A stretch of DNA of 64,000 bases, from the NCBI RefSeq assembly GCF_014200175.1, contig NZ_JACHBD010000002.1:1-64000 (forward strand), given 5' to 3'. This document shows positions 47,311 to 55,373 of this stretch, one piece after another (the first letter of the stretch is position 1; the number at the start of each line of letters is the position of its first letter). The DNA is from Rhizobium lentis. Its GTDB lineage: Bacteria > Pseudomonadota > Alphaproteobacteria > Rhizobiales > Rhizobiaceae. Under the pieces are notes generated by a model, which did not search any database, was not told the origin of the DNA, and saw only the letters and a list, made by a program, of their open reading frames with translations. A program made the translations under genes and the position numbers.

Positions 47311-48389
47311 GAGACCCGGACGATGTGCTGATCCCAGGCGACATCGCTGCGCCTCGAAAGGAAATCGCCGTCATAGGAGGAGACGGCAAAGCCCTCTCTT
47401 GCCGGCGCGATGCCGGCGGCCTCCGGAACGGCGATCTCGGCCAGCACCTTGCCAGTTCTTGCGTCGATGGTCACCGAGGCGCCGCCCTTCGGCGAGGTGA
47501 TGCCGACGAGACCTTCGCTGCGGTTGACGGCGATCGCCCCGACATAATTGGCAAGCCTGCGCGTCGTCTCCTCCGGCAGCGCAACGAAGGAAAGATCCTC
47601 CCCCTTGGCGAAATGGCCGACGAGCGGTGGTAGGTCCTTGCGGCGGCCTTCGTACTGGCAGGCGAACCAGATGCGGCCTCCGCCGTCGAGGTCGACGTGG
47701 CGGGTCGACAGCTGCGACCATTCGGCCGGCAGCACGTGTTTTTCGATCAACCCGCCGGTTGCCGCATCGATCAGCGCCAGCGACGGCTGCATCGCCCCGA
47801 GATTGAGCTTGGTGCGGCCGAAATCCGGATGCGTCTCGATGCCGCCATTGGCGACGATGAGCAGGCGGCCGTCATCGGAAACCGTCATATCATGCGGGCC
47901 GATGCCATAGGTTTCGTATTCACCGATGCGGGTAAAGCGATCGGTTGCGTCGTAGAGACCGACCATGCCGCGATTGCCGTCGAAATCATTCTCGCTCGCA
48001 TAGAGAATCCGGCCATCGGGCGAGAAGGCGCCGTGCCCGTAGAAATGGCGGTCGTCGCGGGAACTGATGACAATCGGCTCGCCCTTATCTCGTGGATCAA
48101 AGATCATCGCATAGGTGCCCGGCCGGCGGGCGAAGGCGACGGTCTTGCCGGTGGGGGCGCTGAAGGCCATGCCGTGGGCGCGGGCGGGAAGCGCCACCTG
48201 ATCGATGATCTCGCCGCGCTCGGTCACGGTGGCAATAGCAAAGGAACCGTTTGCCGTGCGAATGCCCGAGGCATAGACTGCATCGGCCCGTTCGAGCGCC
48301 ATCAGCGACCTTGGCGCCAAGCTCGCCAGGAAGCCGATTCCTGCCGCCTTGACGAAACTGCGTCGGTTGATCGGGCCGCTTTGCATCAT
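47292..48389 (-). CDS. DUF1513 beta-propeller protein exported by the Tat system
   Basis: 365 residues. The N-terminus INRRSFVKAAGIGFLASLA is a textbook twin-arginine signal (RR-S-F-V-K). The mature protein has repeated beta-propeller-like blades, e.g. GHGAFSPDGRILYASEND and GPHDMTVSDDGRLLIVANGG, and matches DUF1513. It is the last gene of an operon with two imelysins and a di-haem oxidoreductase, so a periplasmic role with a folded cofactor or metal is likely (inference). It ends 19 bp inside the DUF2252 gene. Confidence 0.88.
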   Translation of the reverse strand: MMQSGPINRRSFVKAAGIGFLASLAPRSLMALERADAVYASGIRTANGSFAIATVTERGEIIDQVALPARAHGMAFSAPTGKTVAFARRPGTYAMIFDPRDKGEPIVISSRDDRHFYGHGAFSPDGRILYASENDFDGNRGMVGLYDATDRFTRIGEYETYGIGPHDMTVSDDGRLLIVANGGIETHPDFGRTKLNLGAMQPSLALIDAATGGLIEKHVLPAEWSQLSTRHVDLDGGGRIWFACQYEGRRKDLPPLVGHFAKGEDLSFVALPEETTRRLANYVGAIAVNRSEGLVGITSPKGGASVTIDARTGKVLAEIAVPEAAGIAPAREGFAVSSYDGDFLSRRSDVAWDQHIVRVSQRVRA

Positions 48390-48393
48390 CGCT

Positions 48394-49494
48394 TCAGTCT
48401 CCGTCAGAAAAGGAAAAGCCGGCCGAAAGGCCGATGGCCGCGCCATATTCGTCGCTGATCCTGGTGATCAGCTCGCGGCTCTCGGCAAGCAGCGTGTCGA
48501 GCTTGGCCTTCTCGGCATCGCTGACAGCGGCGTCGATGTCGGGATTGAGCTTCGGTACGCTGTCGAGCAGCGATTTGAAGTTCTCGTCGATCGAGGCAGC
48601 GATCGCCTTTTTGTCCGGCGGCAGGAGCTCGGCCATGCCGGCCTTCTGCCAGAGCGTGCGCAGGCCGTCGATATTGGCCGCCATCGATTTCCAGGTGTTC
48701 TTGGAGCGCCAGTAGATCGCCATGCGCGGACGCGGCGAGGTGTCCTTGCCTTTGTAGAACTGCTCCAGCCGCTGATCGCGGACATTCTCGGCGCCGTGGA
48801 CGAGAATGCCGAGCAGCGCGGTCACCGCTTCCTTGTTGTCCATGAAATCATTGCTCTGCGGACCTGGATGTTTCCAGCTCGCCTGCACCCCGTCGGGTTT
48901 TTCCCAGGCAGCGACCACTTCGCCAGCCTCACGCTGGATATTACCGGCGATGGCGGCCCCATAAAGGCAGCGGAAACCGCCCTTCTGCCCGACGAGATTT
49001 TCCGAGCCGTTGCCGTAAAGCACGTATTCCAGAGCCGTCAGGCCCTGCAGCGCCACGCTCTTGCCGGCGATCGCATCGACCGTTGCATCCTTCGGATCGG
49101 CCTTGGCGATCAGCGCCTGCACCTGCTTCAGGCCGACGCCCTTGCGGTCCGGATAGAACAGGATGTGCTCGAAGAGATTGTCCTGGATGACGGGTCCGGT
49201 CTGGACGATCTCGATGATCGACCAGTAGCGGATCGTATCGTCGAAGGCCGATTTCGCCTTGTCGAGCGTCTGCTGCGTGCCGCCGTCGCAAAGATCCTTC
49301 ATCGCCGTCGTCAACCGGGCGGCCGATTGCTGCATGTTGCGATAGCCCGGCCGGATCACTTCGTCGACGGCGCGCTGCATGACGGCGGGAACGGCATCCT
49401 CGTTCAGCCCTGCCGGAGGAGCGGCGGTCTGGGCGGCGGCCGATGTGGCGAGGCCGATCAGAGTGAGGCAGAGCAGGGGGTGCCAAAGGCGCAT
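48394..49494 (-). CDS. Imelysin-family periplasmic protein lacking the His of the GxHxxE motif
   Basis: 366 residues with a signal peptide (MRLWHPLLCLTLIGLATSAAA). The helical imelysin domain is complete in length, but the signature position reads GLTALEYVLYG, where the first imelysin of the operon has GYHAIEFLLWG; Thr replaces His. Family members bind iron or haem in the periplasm. This paralogue may bind metal differently or act as a structural partner. The start overlaps the stop of the di-haem oxidoreductase gene (TGATG). Confidence 0.88.
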   Translation of the reverse strand: MRLWHPLLCLTLIGLATSAAAQTAAPPAGLNEDAVPAVMQRAVDEVIRPGYRNMQQSAARLTTAMKDLCDGGTQQTLDKAKSAFDDTIRYWSIIEIVQTGPVIQDNLFEHILFYPDRKGVGLKQVQALIAKADPKDATVDAIAGKSVALQGLTALEYVLYGNGSENLVGQKGGFRCLYGAAIAGNIQREAGEVVAAWEKPDGVQASWKHPGPQSNDFMDNKEAVTALLGILVHGAENVRDQRLEQFYKGKDTSPRPRMAIYWRSKNTWKSMAANIDGLRTLWQKAGMAELLPPDKKAIAASIDENFKSLLDSVPKLNPDIDAAVSDAEKAKLDTLLAESRELITRISDEYGAAIGLSAGFSFSDGD

Positions 49495-51011
49495 CAAAGT
49501 GACTCCAGGAATGTAATCAGGGCCGCCCTGTCGTCTTTGGACAGGGAGGAGAAAGCGTTGCGGGCCTTCTCCGCTTCGCCGCCATGCCAGAGGATCGCTT
49601 CGTTGAGATCCCGCGCACGGCCGTCATGCAGGAAAAAGCTGTGTCCGCTGACAGTCCGGGTCAGTCCTATACCCCATAGCGGCGGCGTGCGCCATTCACG
49701 TCCGCTTGCAAGGCCGACCTGCTGCCCGTCGGCCAGCCCGTCACCCATATCGTGCAGGAGGAAGTCGGAATAGGGCCAGATCAATTGGAAGGATTGCGCC
49801 TTGTCGGGCGAATCCCGACGGGTGACGAATTTCGGCACATGGCAGGAAACGCAGCCGCTTTCGTAGAAAATCCGTTTACCCTTCAGTGTCTCGGGGAAGC
49901 TCGCCTTGCGGCGCGCCGGAACGGCAAGATTTTCCGAATAGAAAGTCACGAGGTCGAGAATAGGCCCCGGCGCTTCTTCCTCGCCCAGCCGTTTCTGTAC
50001 TCCGGTCGGCATCTCGAGGCATTTCTCTTCCGCCTCGGTGCAATCGCCATGCGCGTCCGGGCGGTCGGGCGTGGAGATGCCGATATCATTGGCGAAGGCG
50101 TCGGCATTCTGGTCGCGCACCGTGGCGTTCTGCGCCTTCCAGCCGAAACGGCCAAGCGCGATCTCGCCGCTGCGATGATCACGGACGATCGCTGCCTTGC
50201 CGGAGATGCCGTCGCCATCAGCATCGTCAGGGTCGGCACGGGCAAGGATATCGGCCTCGGGAATCGCCTCGATCAGTCCGAGGCCGATCATGGCGGGGCC
50301 GACACGCGCCGAGATCGTCGTCGAAGCATCGAGCGGTCCATAGACCAGATTGGTCGCCGCATAATGCGGCCGGCGCAGCGACATGATCTCGCCGTCGCCA
50401 AGCGTTACCGTCTCCTCATCATAGCGGATCGCCATCCGGCCTTCGGCGGCAAGACCAGGAACGGCAAGATCCTGCAGCTGATGGCCATAGACCGGATCGG
50501 GGAAGTTGAGGATGTCAGCGCCCGCGATCGCCTTTTCCTCTTCCGGCGTCCTGGCTGCGCGGGAAAGCCGCAGGAACATGGACACGGCGCTCGGACCGCC
50601 CTCCGGCGGCTTGCCCCGGCCGTCATTGACGTGACAGCTCATGCAGGAGCGGGCGTTGAACAGCGGCCCGAGGCCATCGGAAGCCTGGGTCGAGGAGGGC
50701 GAGGAAACCCAGAGCTTGCGGAAGAGCGCATTGCCGAGCTTGAAATTCTGCTCTTCCTCGAAGGGGATATTGGCCGAAATATGCGAGAAGCTGTCTTCGG
50801 TGACCGGATCGACCGAGGTCGTCGCACCCGCCTGCATCGCCTCATATTGTTCGGCCTTGGAAAAATCCGTCGTCGGCCGGGTGACCTCGGCGACGCGTTT
50901 CAGGTCGGCTTCGGAGAGGTCGGTGCGTTTCGCCGGCAGATCAAAACCAGCGGCGGTCGCTGCGGGCGCTACAGCAAGGGCGGCGTAAGTGGCGATGCGG
51001 AGTTTCGACAA
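49494..51011 (-). CDS. Di-haem oxidoreductase-like c-type cytochrome (peroxidase-related)
   Basis: About 505 residues from a TTG at 51011. That start gives a clean signal peptide (MSKLRIATYAALAVAPAATA) with GGAAGAG eight bases upstream. Two CxxCH haem sites are visible: CMSCH (about residue 123) and CVSCH in the C-terminal third. DPDDADGDGISGK looks like a calcium-binding loop. This is the DHOR/thiol-oxidoreductase family. A longer GTG reading would start inside an inverted-repeat element and is less likely. It is the second gene of the imelysin operon. Confidence 0.88.
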   Translation of the reverse strand: MSKLRIATYAALAVAPAATAAGFDLPAKRTDLSEADLKRVAEVTRPTTDFSKAEQYEAMQAGATTSVDPVTEDSFSHISANIPFEEEQNFKLGNALFRKLWVSSPSSTQASDGLGPLFNARSCMSCHVNDGRGKPPEGGPSAVSMFLRLSRAARTPEEEKAIAGADILNFPDPVYGHQLQDLAVPGLAAEGRMAIRYDEETVTLGDGEIMSLRRPHYAATNLVYGPLDASTTISARVGPAMIGLGLIEAIPEADILARADPDDADGDGISGKAAIVRDHRSGEIALGRFGWKAQNATVRDQNADAFANDIGISTPDRPDAHGDCTEAEEKCLEMPTGVQKRLGEEEAPGPILDLVTFYSENLAVPARRKASFPETLKGKRIFYESGCVSCHVPKFVTRRDSPDKAQSFQLIWPYSDFLLHDMGDGLADGQQVGLASGREWRTPPLWGIGLTRTVSGHSFFLHDGRARDLNEAILWHGGEAEKARNAFSSLSKDDRAALITFLESL

Positions 51012-51070
51012 GAGGCGACTCTTCCGAGTGGCAAGCTCGACGGTGCTGACGCGCGCTTCCTTTTCCACTT

Positions 51071-51201
51071 CCTCATTCCTGTGCTTGTCACAGGAATCCA
51101 GCGCGCCCAAGTCCTTGGGCGCGGAAGACTCCCCTTTGACCAGGTCATTCACGACGCCGACGCGCCGTGGCTGGATTCCTGTGACGAGCACAGGAATGAG
51201 G
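51071..51201. repeat. 131-bp inverted-repeat cassette between imelysin and cytochrome genes
   Basis: Outer arms at 51071-51102 and 51170-51201 match over 32 bp with one mismatch (both begin CCTCATTCCTGTGCT when read inwards). Each arm has its own hairpin ATTCCTGTG/CACAGGAAT. The centre has a perfect 20-bp dyad at 51103-51122 (GCGCCCAAG / CTTGGGCGC). It lies inside the operon, 61 bp after the imelysin stop and 60 bp before the cytochrome start. Confidence 0.85.
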
Positions 51202-51261
51202 GAGGCAATAGATGGCATTTCAGGGTTCGGGCCGCCCCAATGGAGCGGCCCGCCTTTTCGC

Positions 51262-52536
51262 TTATTTGAAGACGGCGTTAGGATTATCCAAGCTGTCGGA
51301 ACCTTCAAGCTGAACCGTACCGAGATCAAGTGCGGCAATAACGCGCTGGATCGATTTCGTCTGGTCGATCAGCCCGTCGATGGCCGCCTGGACGACGGCG
51401 TTGCCTTCCTTGTTGCCTTCGGCAATCATCTGGTCGTACTTCTCGACCGTTTCGCCGCGCTTGGCCATGGCGTTCATCGCATCGAGCGTCTTGTTGAGCT
51501 TGCCTTCCAGCTCCGCATCGAGCGCCTTGTCCTTGGCGGCCACGAGGTCGTGCAGCGAGGGGCCGCTAAGCTTGGTGCCATCGACGCGGGTATAATTGCC
51601 GGTATAGGCGGCGGCGATGCCGATCGCGTCGTTGAGATGCGAATTATAAGTATTGTCTGAGAAGCAATCATGCTCTTCCTCAGGATCGTGCAGCAACAGG
51701 CCAAGCTTCATGCGCTCGCCGGCAAGCTCGCCGTAGGAGAGCGAACCCATGCCGGTCAGGATGGCGACGAGGCCGGCCTTCGGATCGGCTTCGACGTTCT
51801 TCGTCGCAGCCCCGTCCGGCTTCCAGTTGTCGGTCATTTCCTGCAGGTCTGAAACCAGCAGCGTGGAGGCGGACTTCAGATATTCGGCGCGGCGGTCGCA
51901 ATTGCCGTGCGTGCAGTTCTTCAGGTCGTAATCGGTGGCCGGGCGGTTGCCGGCGCCGGGCCCCGTGCCGTTCAGATCCTGGCCCCAGAGCAGGAATTCG
52001 ATGGCGTGGTAGCCGGTGGCGACATTGGCTTCGATGCCGCCGGCTTCCGCAAGCGTGCCCGAGAGGAATTCCGGCGTCAGCTTCGAGGCGTCGACATCCT
52101 TGCCGTCGATCTTGATCGTCTTGTTGGCAATGACATTGGCGACATAGAGGGAGTTTTCGTCGCTCTCGGCGCCGTAGGAGGGATCGACATAGTCGATCAG
52201 CCCTTCATCGAGCGGCCACGCGTTGACCTTGCCTTCCCACTCGTCGACAGCAGGATTGCCGAAGCGATAGACTTCCGTCTGCTGGTAGGGGACGCGGGCC
52301 TTGATCCAGGCCTCCCGGGCCGCCTTGAGCGTCGCATCGCTCGGCGCCTTCAGAAAGGCGTCGATCGCGGCATCGAGCGCCTTTGCCGTCGTCAGCGAGT
52401 CTTCGTATTTCGCATGCGCCACATCGGCATAATGTTTCACCACGGCCGCCGCATCGGTCGCGGCATGCGCGGGAAGGGCGAGCAGGGCTGCGGGGGCGAT
52501 CGCCAGCACGGCTGCGCGGAGTTTGTTGAGCTTCAT
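51262..52536 (-). CDS. Imelysin-family periplasmic iron-regulated protein
   Basis: 424 residues with a signal peptide (MKLNKLRAAVLAIAPAALLALPAHA). The two-helix-bundle imelysin domain carries the GxHxxE signature as TGYHAIEFLLWGQDLNG; RFGNPAVDEWEGKVNAWPL and FSDNTYNSHLNDAIG are also typical. It resembles IrpA/ICMP-like proteins thought to bind iron or haem in the periplasm. Imelysin peptidase activity is not expected without further residues. It heads the operon, with CAGGAG before the ATG and a repeat-rich upstream region that may hold the promoter. Confidence 0.92.
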   Translation of the reverse strand: MKLNKLRAAVLAIAPAALLALPAHAATDAAAVVKHYADVAHAKYEDSLTTAKALDAAIDAFLKAPSDATLKAAREAWIKARVPYQQTEVYRFGNPAVDEWEGKVNAWPLDEGLIDYVDPSYGAESDENSLYVANVIANKTIKIDGKDVDASKLTPEFLSGTLAEAGGIEANVATGYHAIEFLLWGQDLNGTGPGAGNRPATDYDLKNCTHGNCDRRAEYLKSASTLLVSDLQEMTDNWKPDGAATKNVEADPKAGLVAILTGMGSLSYGELAGERMKLGLLLHDPEEEHDCFSDNTYNSHLNDAIGIAAAYTGNYTRVDGTKLSGPSLHDLVAAKDKALDAELEGKLNKTLDAMNAMAKRGETVEKYDQMIAEGNKEGNAVVQAAIDGLIDQTKSIQRVIAALDLGTVQLEGSDSLDNPNAVFK

Positions 52537-52556
52537 GATCCTCTCCTGTGACGGAT

Positions 52557-52735
52557 CTTCCGTCGAGCGCATCGGCCCGAAATCGGAATTGATTTCGGAA
52601 AGCACGATGCGCCAATTCAAAAATGTTACAGCGTCCTTTGCGCGTCTGATAAGACGCGCGGCGCTGTAATCGGCTCCGTCTCTTCGCGCAAAAGTAAACT
52701 GGTGTCAAACGCTCTAGTTTGGAATGATTTTAAGG
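52557..52735. repeat. Mosaic of extragenic palindromes upstream of the imelysin operon
   Basis: At least two large imperfect hairpins stand next to each other. One pairs GCGCATCG with CGATGCGC and, inside, CCGAAATC with GATTTCGG (about 52568-52612). The other pairs TTACAGCG with CGCTGTAA and, inside, GCGCGTCT with AGACGCGC (about 52625-52670). Both types resemble repeats common in Rhizobium intergenic DNA. No Irr- or Fur-like box was obvious in the remaining sequence. Confidence 0.65.
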
Positions 52736-52805
52736 ATGAAGAAGGGGATAAGCGGCCTCTTTCAGAAGGTTGTGTCTGAAAAATTAGCGCGCTGTCCTGC
52801 TGCCG

Positions 52806-54095
52806 TCAGCCCTTGCGCTGCATGCGGCAGAAGAAGAAGCCGTCGGTATCGGTTGAAGCCGGCGTCAGCGTCACCGTCAGGGCGTCGGACGAGTGCGGCC
52901 GCGGGGCGTCTTTGCCGAAAAGCGCGTCCCAGGCGGGCAGGGCGCTGACGATCTGGAAATCGGGATTGTCGGCGGTAAAACGGCGCACCTGTTCCTCGTT
53001 TTCCTGAGGCAGAACCGAGCAGGTGACATAGATCAGCTCGCCGCTTGGCTTGACGAAGCCGCTCGCCTGCGCCAGCGCGTCCTGCTGTTGGGCGGTGCGT
53101 TCGTCGAGGTTCTTCGCCGTCAGCCGCCACTTCGTATCGGGGCGGCGGCGCCATGTGCCGGTGCCGGTGCAGGGCGCGTCGACCAGCACCTTGTCGCAGC
53201 GCCCGGCAAGGCCGGAAAGGCCCCTGGCGTCATCATGCACCTGGACATTGCGCGTGCCCGCCCGCTTCAGCCGTTCGATGATCGGCGCCAGCCGTTTGCG
53301 GTCGGCGTCGTAGGCGTGAACCTGTCCCTTGTTCTGCATGGCGGCCGCCATGGCGAGCGTCTTGCCGCCGCCGCCGGCGCAATAGTCGAGAATCTGTTCG
53401 CCGTCTTTGGCGAGCACCAGATCGGCGACGATCTGCGAACCCTCGTCCTGAACTTCGAACCAGCCTTTCTGGAACGAAAGCTCGGCTGTCACGTTGGGAA
53501 GCCGCGAGGCGCCTTCGCCGGCGGCAATCCGGATGCCGTAGCGGGCGATTTTCGCAGCATGTGCGCCGGCGCGTTCGAGCGCCTTGACGGCCTTGTCGCG
53601 GGAGGACTTCAGAATATTGGCGCGCAGATCGAGTGTCGGGCGTGCCGCGAGCGCCTGCGCCTCGGCGAGCCAGCCGGCGCCGAAGGCCTGTTCGAAGGAG
53701 GGTTGGACCCATTCGGGAATATCGCCGCGGATATGCGGCGGCGCGTCGTCGAGCGAGCGGCTTGTAAAGGCAGCGAGGGCATCAGCTGAAAGCGGCGGTG
53801 GTGCAAACTTGTCGTCCGCCAGTTCGGCGGCGAGGCGATCGGGCGCGAAGCCCCATTGGCGGAACATGACGGCGTGGGCGATGGCTGCAGCGCTGTCGTC
53901 ATCCATCAGCCAGGCATGGGAAAGCCGCATGCGCAAGGCGTCGTAGACGATATTGCCGATCGCCGCACGATCGCCGGAACCGGCAAAGCGGTGCGCCAGG
54001 CCCCAGTCCTTGAGCGCGTCGGCGACGGGCCGCTTGCGGGCGTCGATATCCGCGAGCACAGAAATCGCCCCTTCGAGGCGGCCGCCCAGACGCAT
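52806..54095 (-). CDS. RsmB-family rRNA (cytosine-C5) methyltransferase
   Basis: 429 residues. The N-terminal NusB-like helical domain (about 1-140) is followed by the NOL1/NOP2/Sun catalytic domain: SAM motif LDYCAGGGGKTLAMA, DAPCTGTGTWRRRPD with the conserved Cys, and the second catalytic Cys in VTCSVLPQENEEQV. It methylates a cytosine in 16S rRNA; the exact position is not certain for this homologue. It has a good AGGAGATA site before the ATG. Confidence 0.9.
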   Translation of the reverse strand: MRLGGRLEGAISVLADIDARKRPVADALKDWGLAHRFAGSGDRAAIGNIVYDALRMRLSHAWLMDDDSAAAIAHAVMFRQWGFAPDRLAAELADDKFAPPPLSADALAAFTSRSLDDAPPHIRGDIPEWVQPSFEQAFGAGWLAEAQALAARPTLDLRANILKSSRDKAVKALERAGAHAAKIARYGIRIAAGEGASRLPNVTAELSFQKGWFEVQDEGSQIVADLVLAKDGEQILDYCAGGGGKTLAMAAAMQNKGQVHAYDADRKRLAPIIERLKRAGTRNVQVHDDARGLSGLAGRCDKVLVDAPCTGTGTWRRRPDTKWRLTAKNLDERTAQQQDALAQASGFVKPSGELIYVTCSVLPQENEEQVRRFTADNPDFQIVSALPAWDALFGKDAPRPHSSDALTVTLTPASTDTDGFFFCRMQRKG

Positions 54096-54232
54096 TCACA
54101 TATCTCCTATTGCCATGACGTGTGAACGATCCGCGCACAGGCCGGGCGGATTGTCGACAAGTTTCAACCGCGTGGTAACCGCGATTGGCGGCAAGAGCAA
54201 GCGCCGGTCAGGGCGCAGCCGGTTGTACGGCG

Positions 54233-54311
54233 CTGTCAGCTTTAGGCTGATCACTTCGAGTGTCAGCCTTAGCTGATCACTTCGGCTGTCAGCTTTAGCT
54301 GATCACCTGGT
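54233..54311. repeat. Three tandem copies of a 26-27-bp unit at the 3' end of the RlpA-like gene
   Basis: Units at 54233-54259, 54260-54285 and 54286-54311 all contain TGTCAG, TTAG and CTGATCAC in the same order. The third unit holds the last codons and the stop of the RlpA-like gene, so the other two look like duplications of the gene end into the 3' flank. Confidence 0.8.
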
Positions 54312-54657
54312 AGCAGACTTTCGCCGTGCCCGAGCTCACCATGCCGATATTCTGGGCGGCGGCGCGCGACAGATCGAGGACGCGTCCACGAATGAACGGC
54401 CCGCGATCATTGATGCGGACGACGACGGTGCGGCCATTGTTGCGGTTGGTGACCTTCACCTTGGTGCCGAACGCGAGCGAACGATGTGCGGCAGTCAAGA
54501 TGGCGGGGTTCATACGTTCCCCGGAAGCAGTTTTGGAGCGAAGCGCGTACCATGAAGCACCGCCGCAGCCATTGCCAGCAAAACTCTCCGCCGGAAGCAT
54601 GGAAGAGCAAGCTGCAATAGTTACGGCAGCGATAATAGAACGACGTATGTTCTTCAA
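54295..54657 (-). CDS. Secreted RlpA-like double-psi beta-barrel protein
   Basis: 120 residues from a TTG at 54657 that gives a signal peptide ([20 protein letters not shown]), with GAGGGA upstream; a GTG at 54687 would add ten residues. The domain has [48 protein letters not shown] in parts and the catalytic-like [12 protein letters not shown]. RlpA proteins cleave denuded septal peptidoglycan. No SPOR domain is present, so it is a short form. The 3' end is repeated in tandem. Confidence 0.88.
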   Translation of the reverse strand: MKNIRRSIIAAVTIAACSSMLPAESFAGNGCGGASWYALRSKTASGERMNPAILTAAHRSLAFGTKVKVTNRNNGRTVVVRINDRGPFIRGRVLDLSRAAAQNIGMVSSGTAKVCYQVIS

Positions 54658-55055
54658 AACAGAGTATCCCTCAACTATTGAACTCACGCCCTTGCAGGCG
54701 GCGGGGCTTAAATCTGTTAAAAAGTGGCGAAAAAGTGCCGCTTCAATTCACGGAATGTTGCAGACCGTAATATTTGTGAGGGCATTGATATGATGACGGA
54801 AATCGGTGACGGCCGTAATGTGTGGAAAAAACATAATGAAATCAGTTAAAATCCGAATGAATTTTCCGGAGCAGCGGTCGCCGTTCCGCCGTTCACAAAA
54901 ATCGCGAAAATTTTTTTCTGGCTTTGCCATATTTATTGCCACATTTGGGCAAATTCAAAGGCCGTTAACCATAATATAGGGCGAAATTTTCCCGTCCGCT
55001 GACGGAAAGTAGGAATTTCCTACTCCTTTTGGGTGAGCGCACGAGCCGCCGGCGC
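54658..55055. other. AT-rich intergenic region upstream of the RlpA-like gene
   Basis: The stretch of about 400 bp is clearly more AT-rich than its surroundings, mainly between 54720 and 54990. It contains a perfect 17-bp dyad at 55008-55024 (AGTAGGAA-T-TTCCTACT) and GTTAACC near 54963. It probably holds the promoter and regulatory sites of the RlpA-like gene. A small RNA is possible but I see no terminator for one. Confidence 0.45.
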
Positions 55056-55373
55056 TAGAGCCTATCCTGGTTAGATTGAAGCATTCTGCCGGAGCAGGTT
55101 TTCGTCAGGGCAGAGGCGATTGGCGATGGGCATACCTCATGGTACGTCAGCGCCGATCGCCTCCGATCCTGGCTAGAGATGCCCGGCCCACCAGCCGCAC
55201 CGCTTCGCCTTGGCGAAGATTTGCCAGGCAAACCTGCGGCAGGGTTGGCTGAAACGGGCCGTCTGTCGACTGGCCGGCTTGGCCGTAGAGCTAGGCTACG
55301 ACGCGCCGGCCGGTCGACCATCCGACTCCGTTTGAGCCGACAGAATGCTTCAATCTAACCAGGAAAGGCTCTA
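55056..55373. mobile_element. MITE-like element, copy 2 (318 bp)
   Basis: Bounded by TA on both sides, with 33-bp terminal inverted repeats that differ at one base. The outer sequence TAGAGCC..., the GGTTTTCGTCAGGGCAGAGG block and the central GC-rich hairpins match copy 1 at 26884-27235, but about 33 bp of its centre are absent. The right terminus forms the stop codon of the SDR gene that follows. The short minus-strand reading frames inside both copies are not conserved as protein. Confidence 0.85.

Noticed and set aside
49752..51269. 505-codon plus-strand frame opposite the di-haem cytochrome gene
   Set aside because: The minus strand has two haem motifs and an export signal; the plus frame is a shadow that also runs through the repeat cassette.
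52616..52735. Iron-responsive box upstream of the imelysin operon
   Set aside because: AT-rich pieces near 52617-52630 and 52715-52735 do not form an Irr- or Fur-like dyad; only extragenic palindromes are clear.
54233..54311. Short regular repeats considered as a CRISPR array
   Set aside because: The units are contiguous with no spacers and derive from the end of the adjacent gene.
54709..54720. Second CtrA-type site upstream of the RlpA-like gene
   Set aside because: The two TTAA half-sites are separated by five bases, not the seven required.
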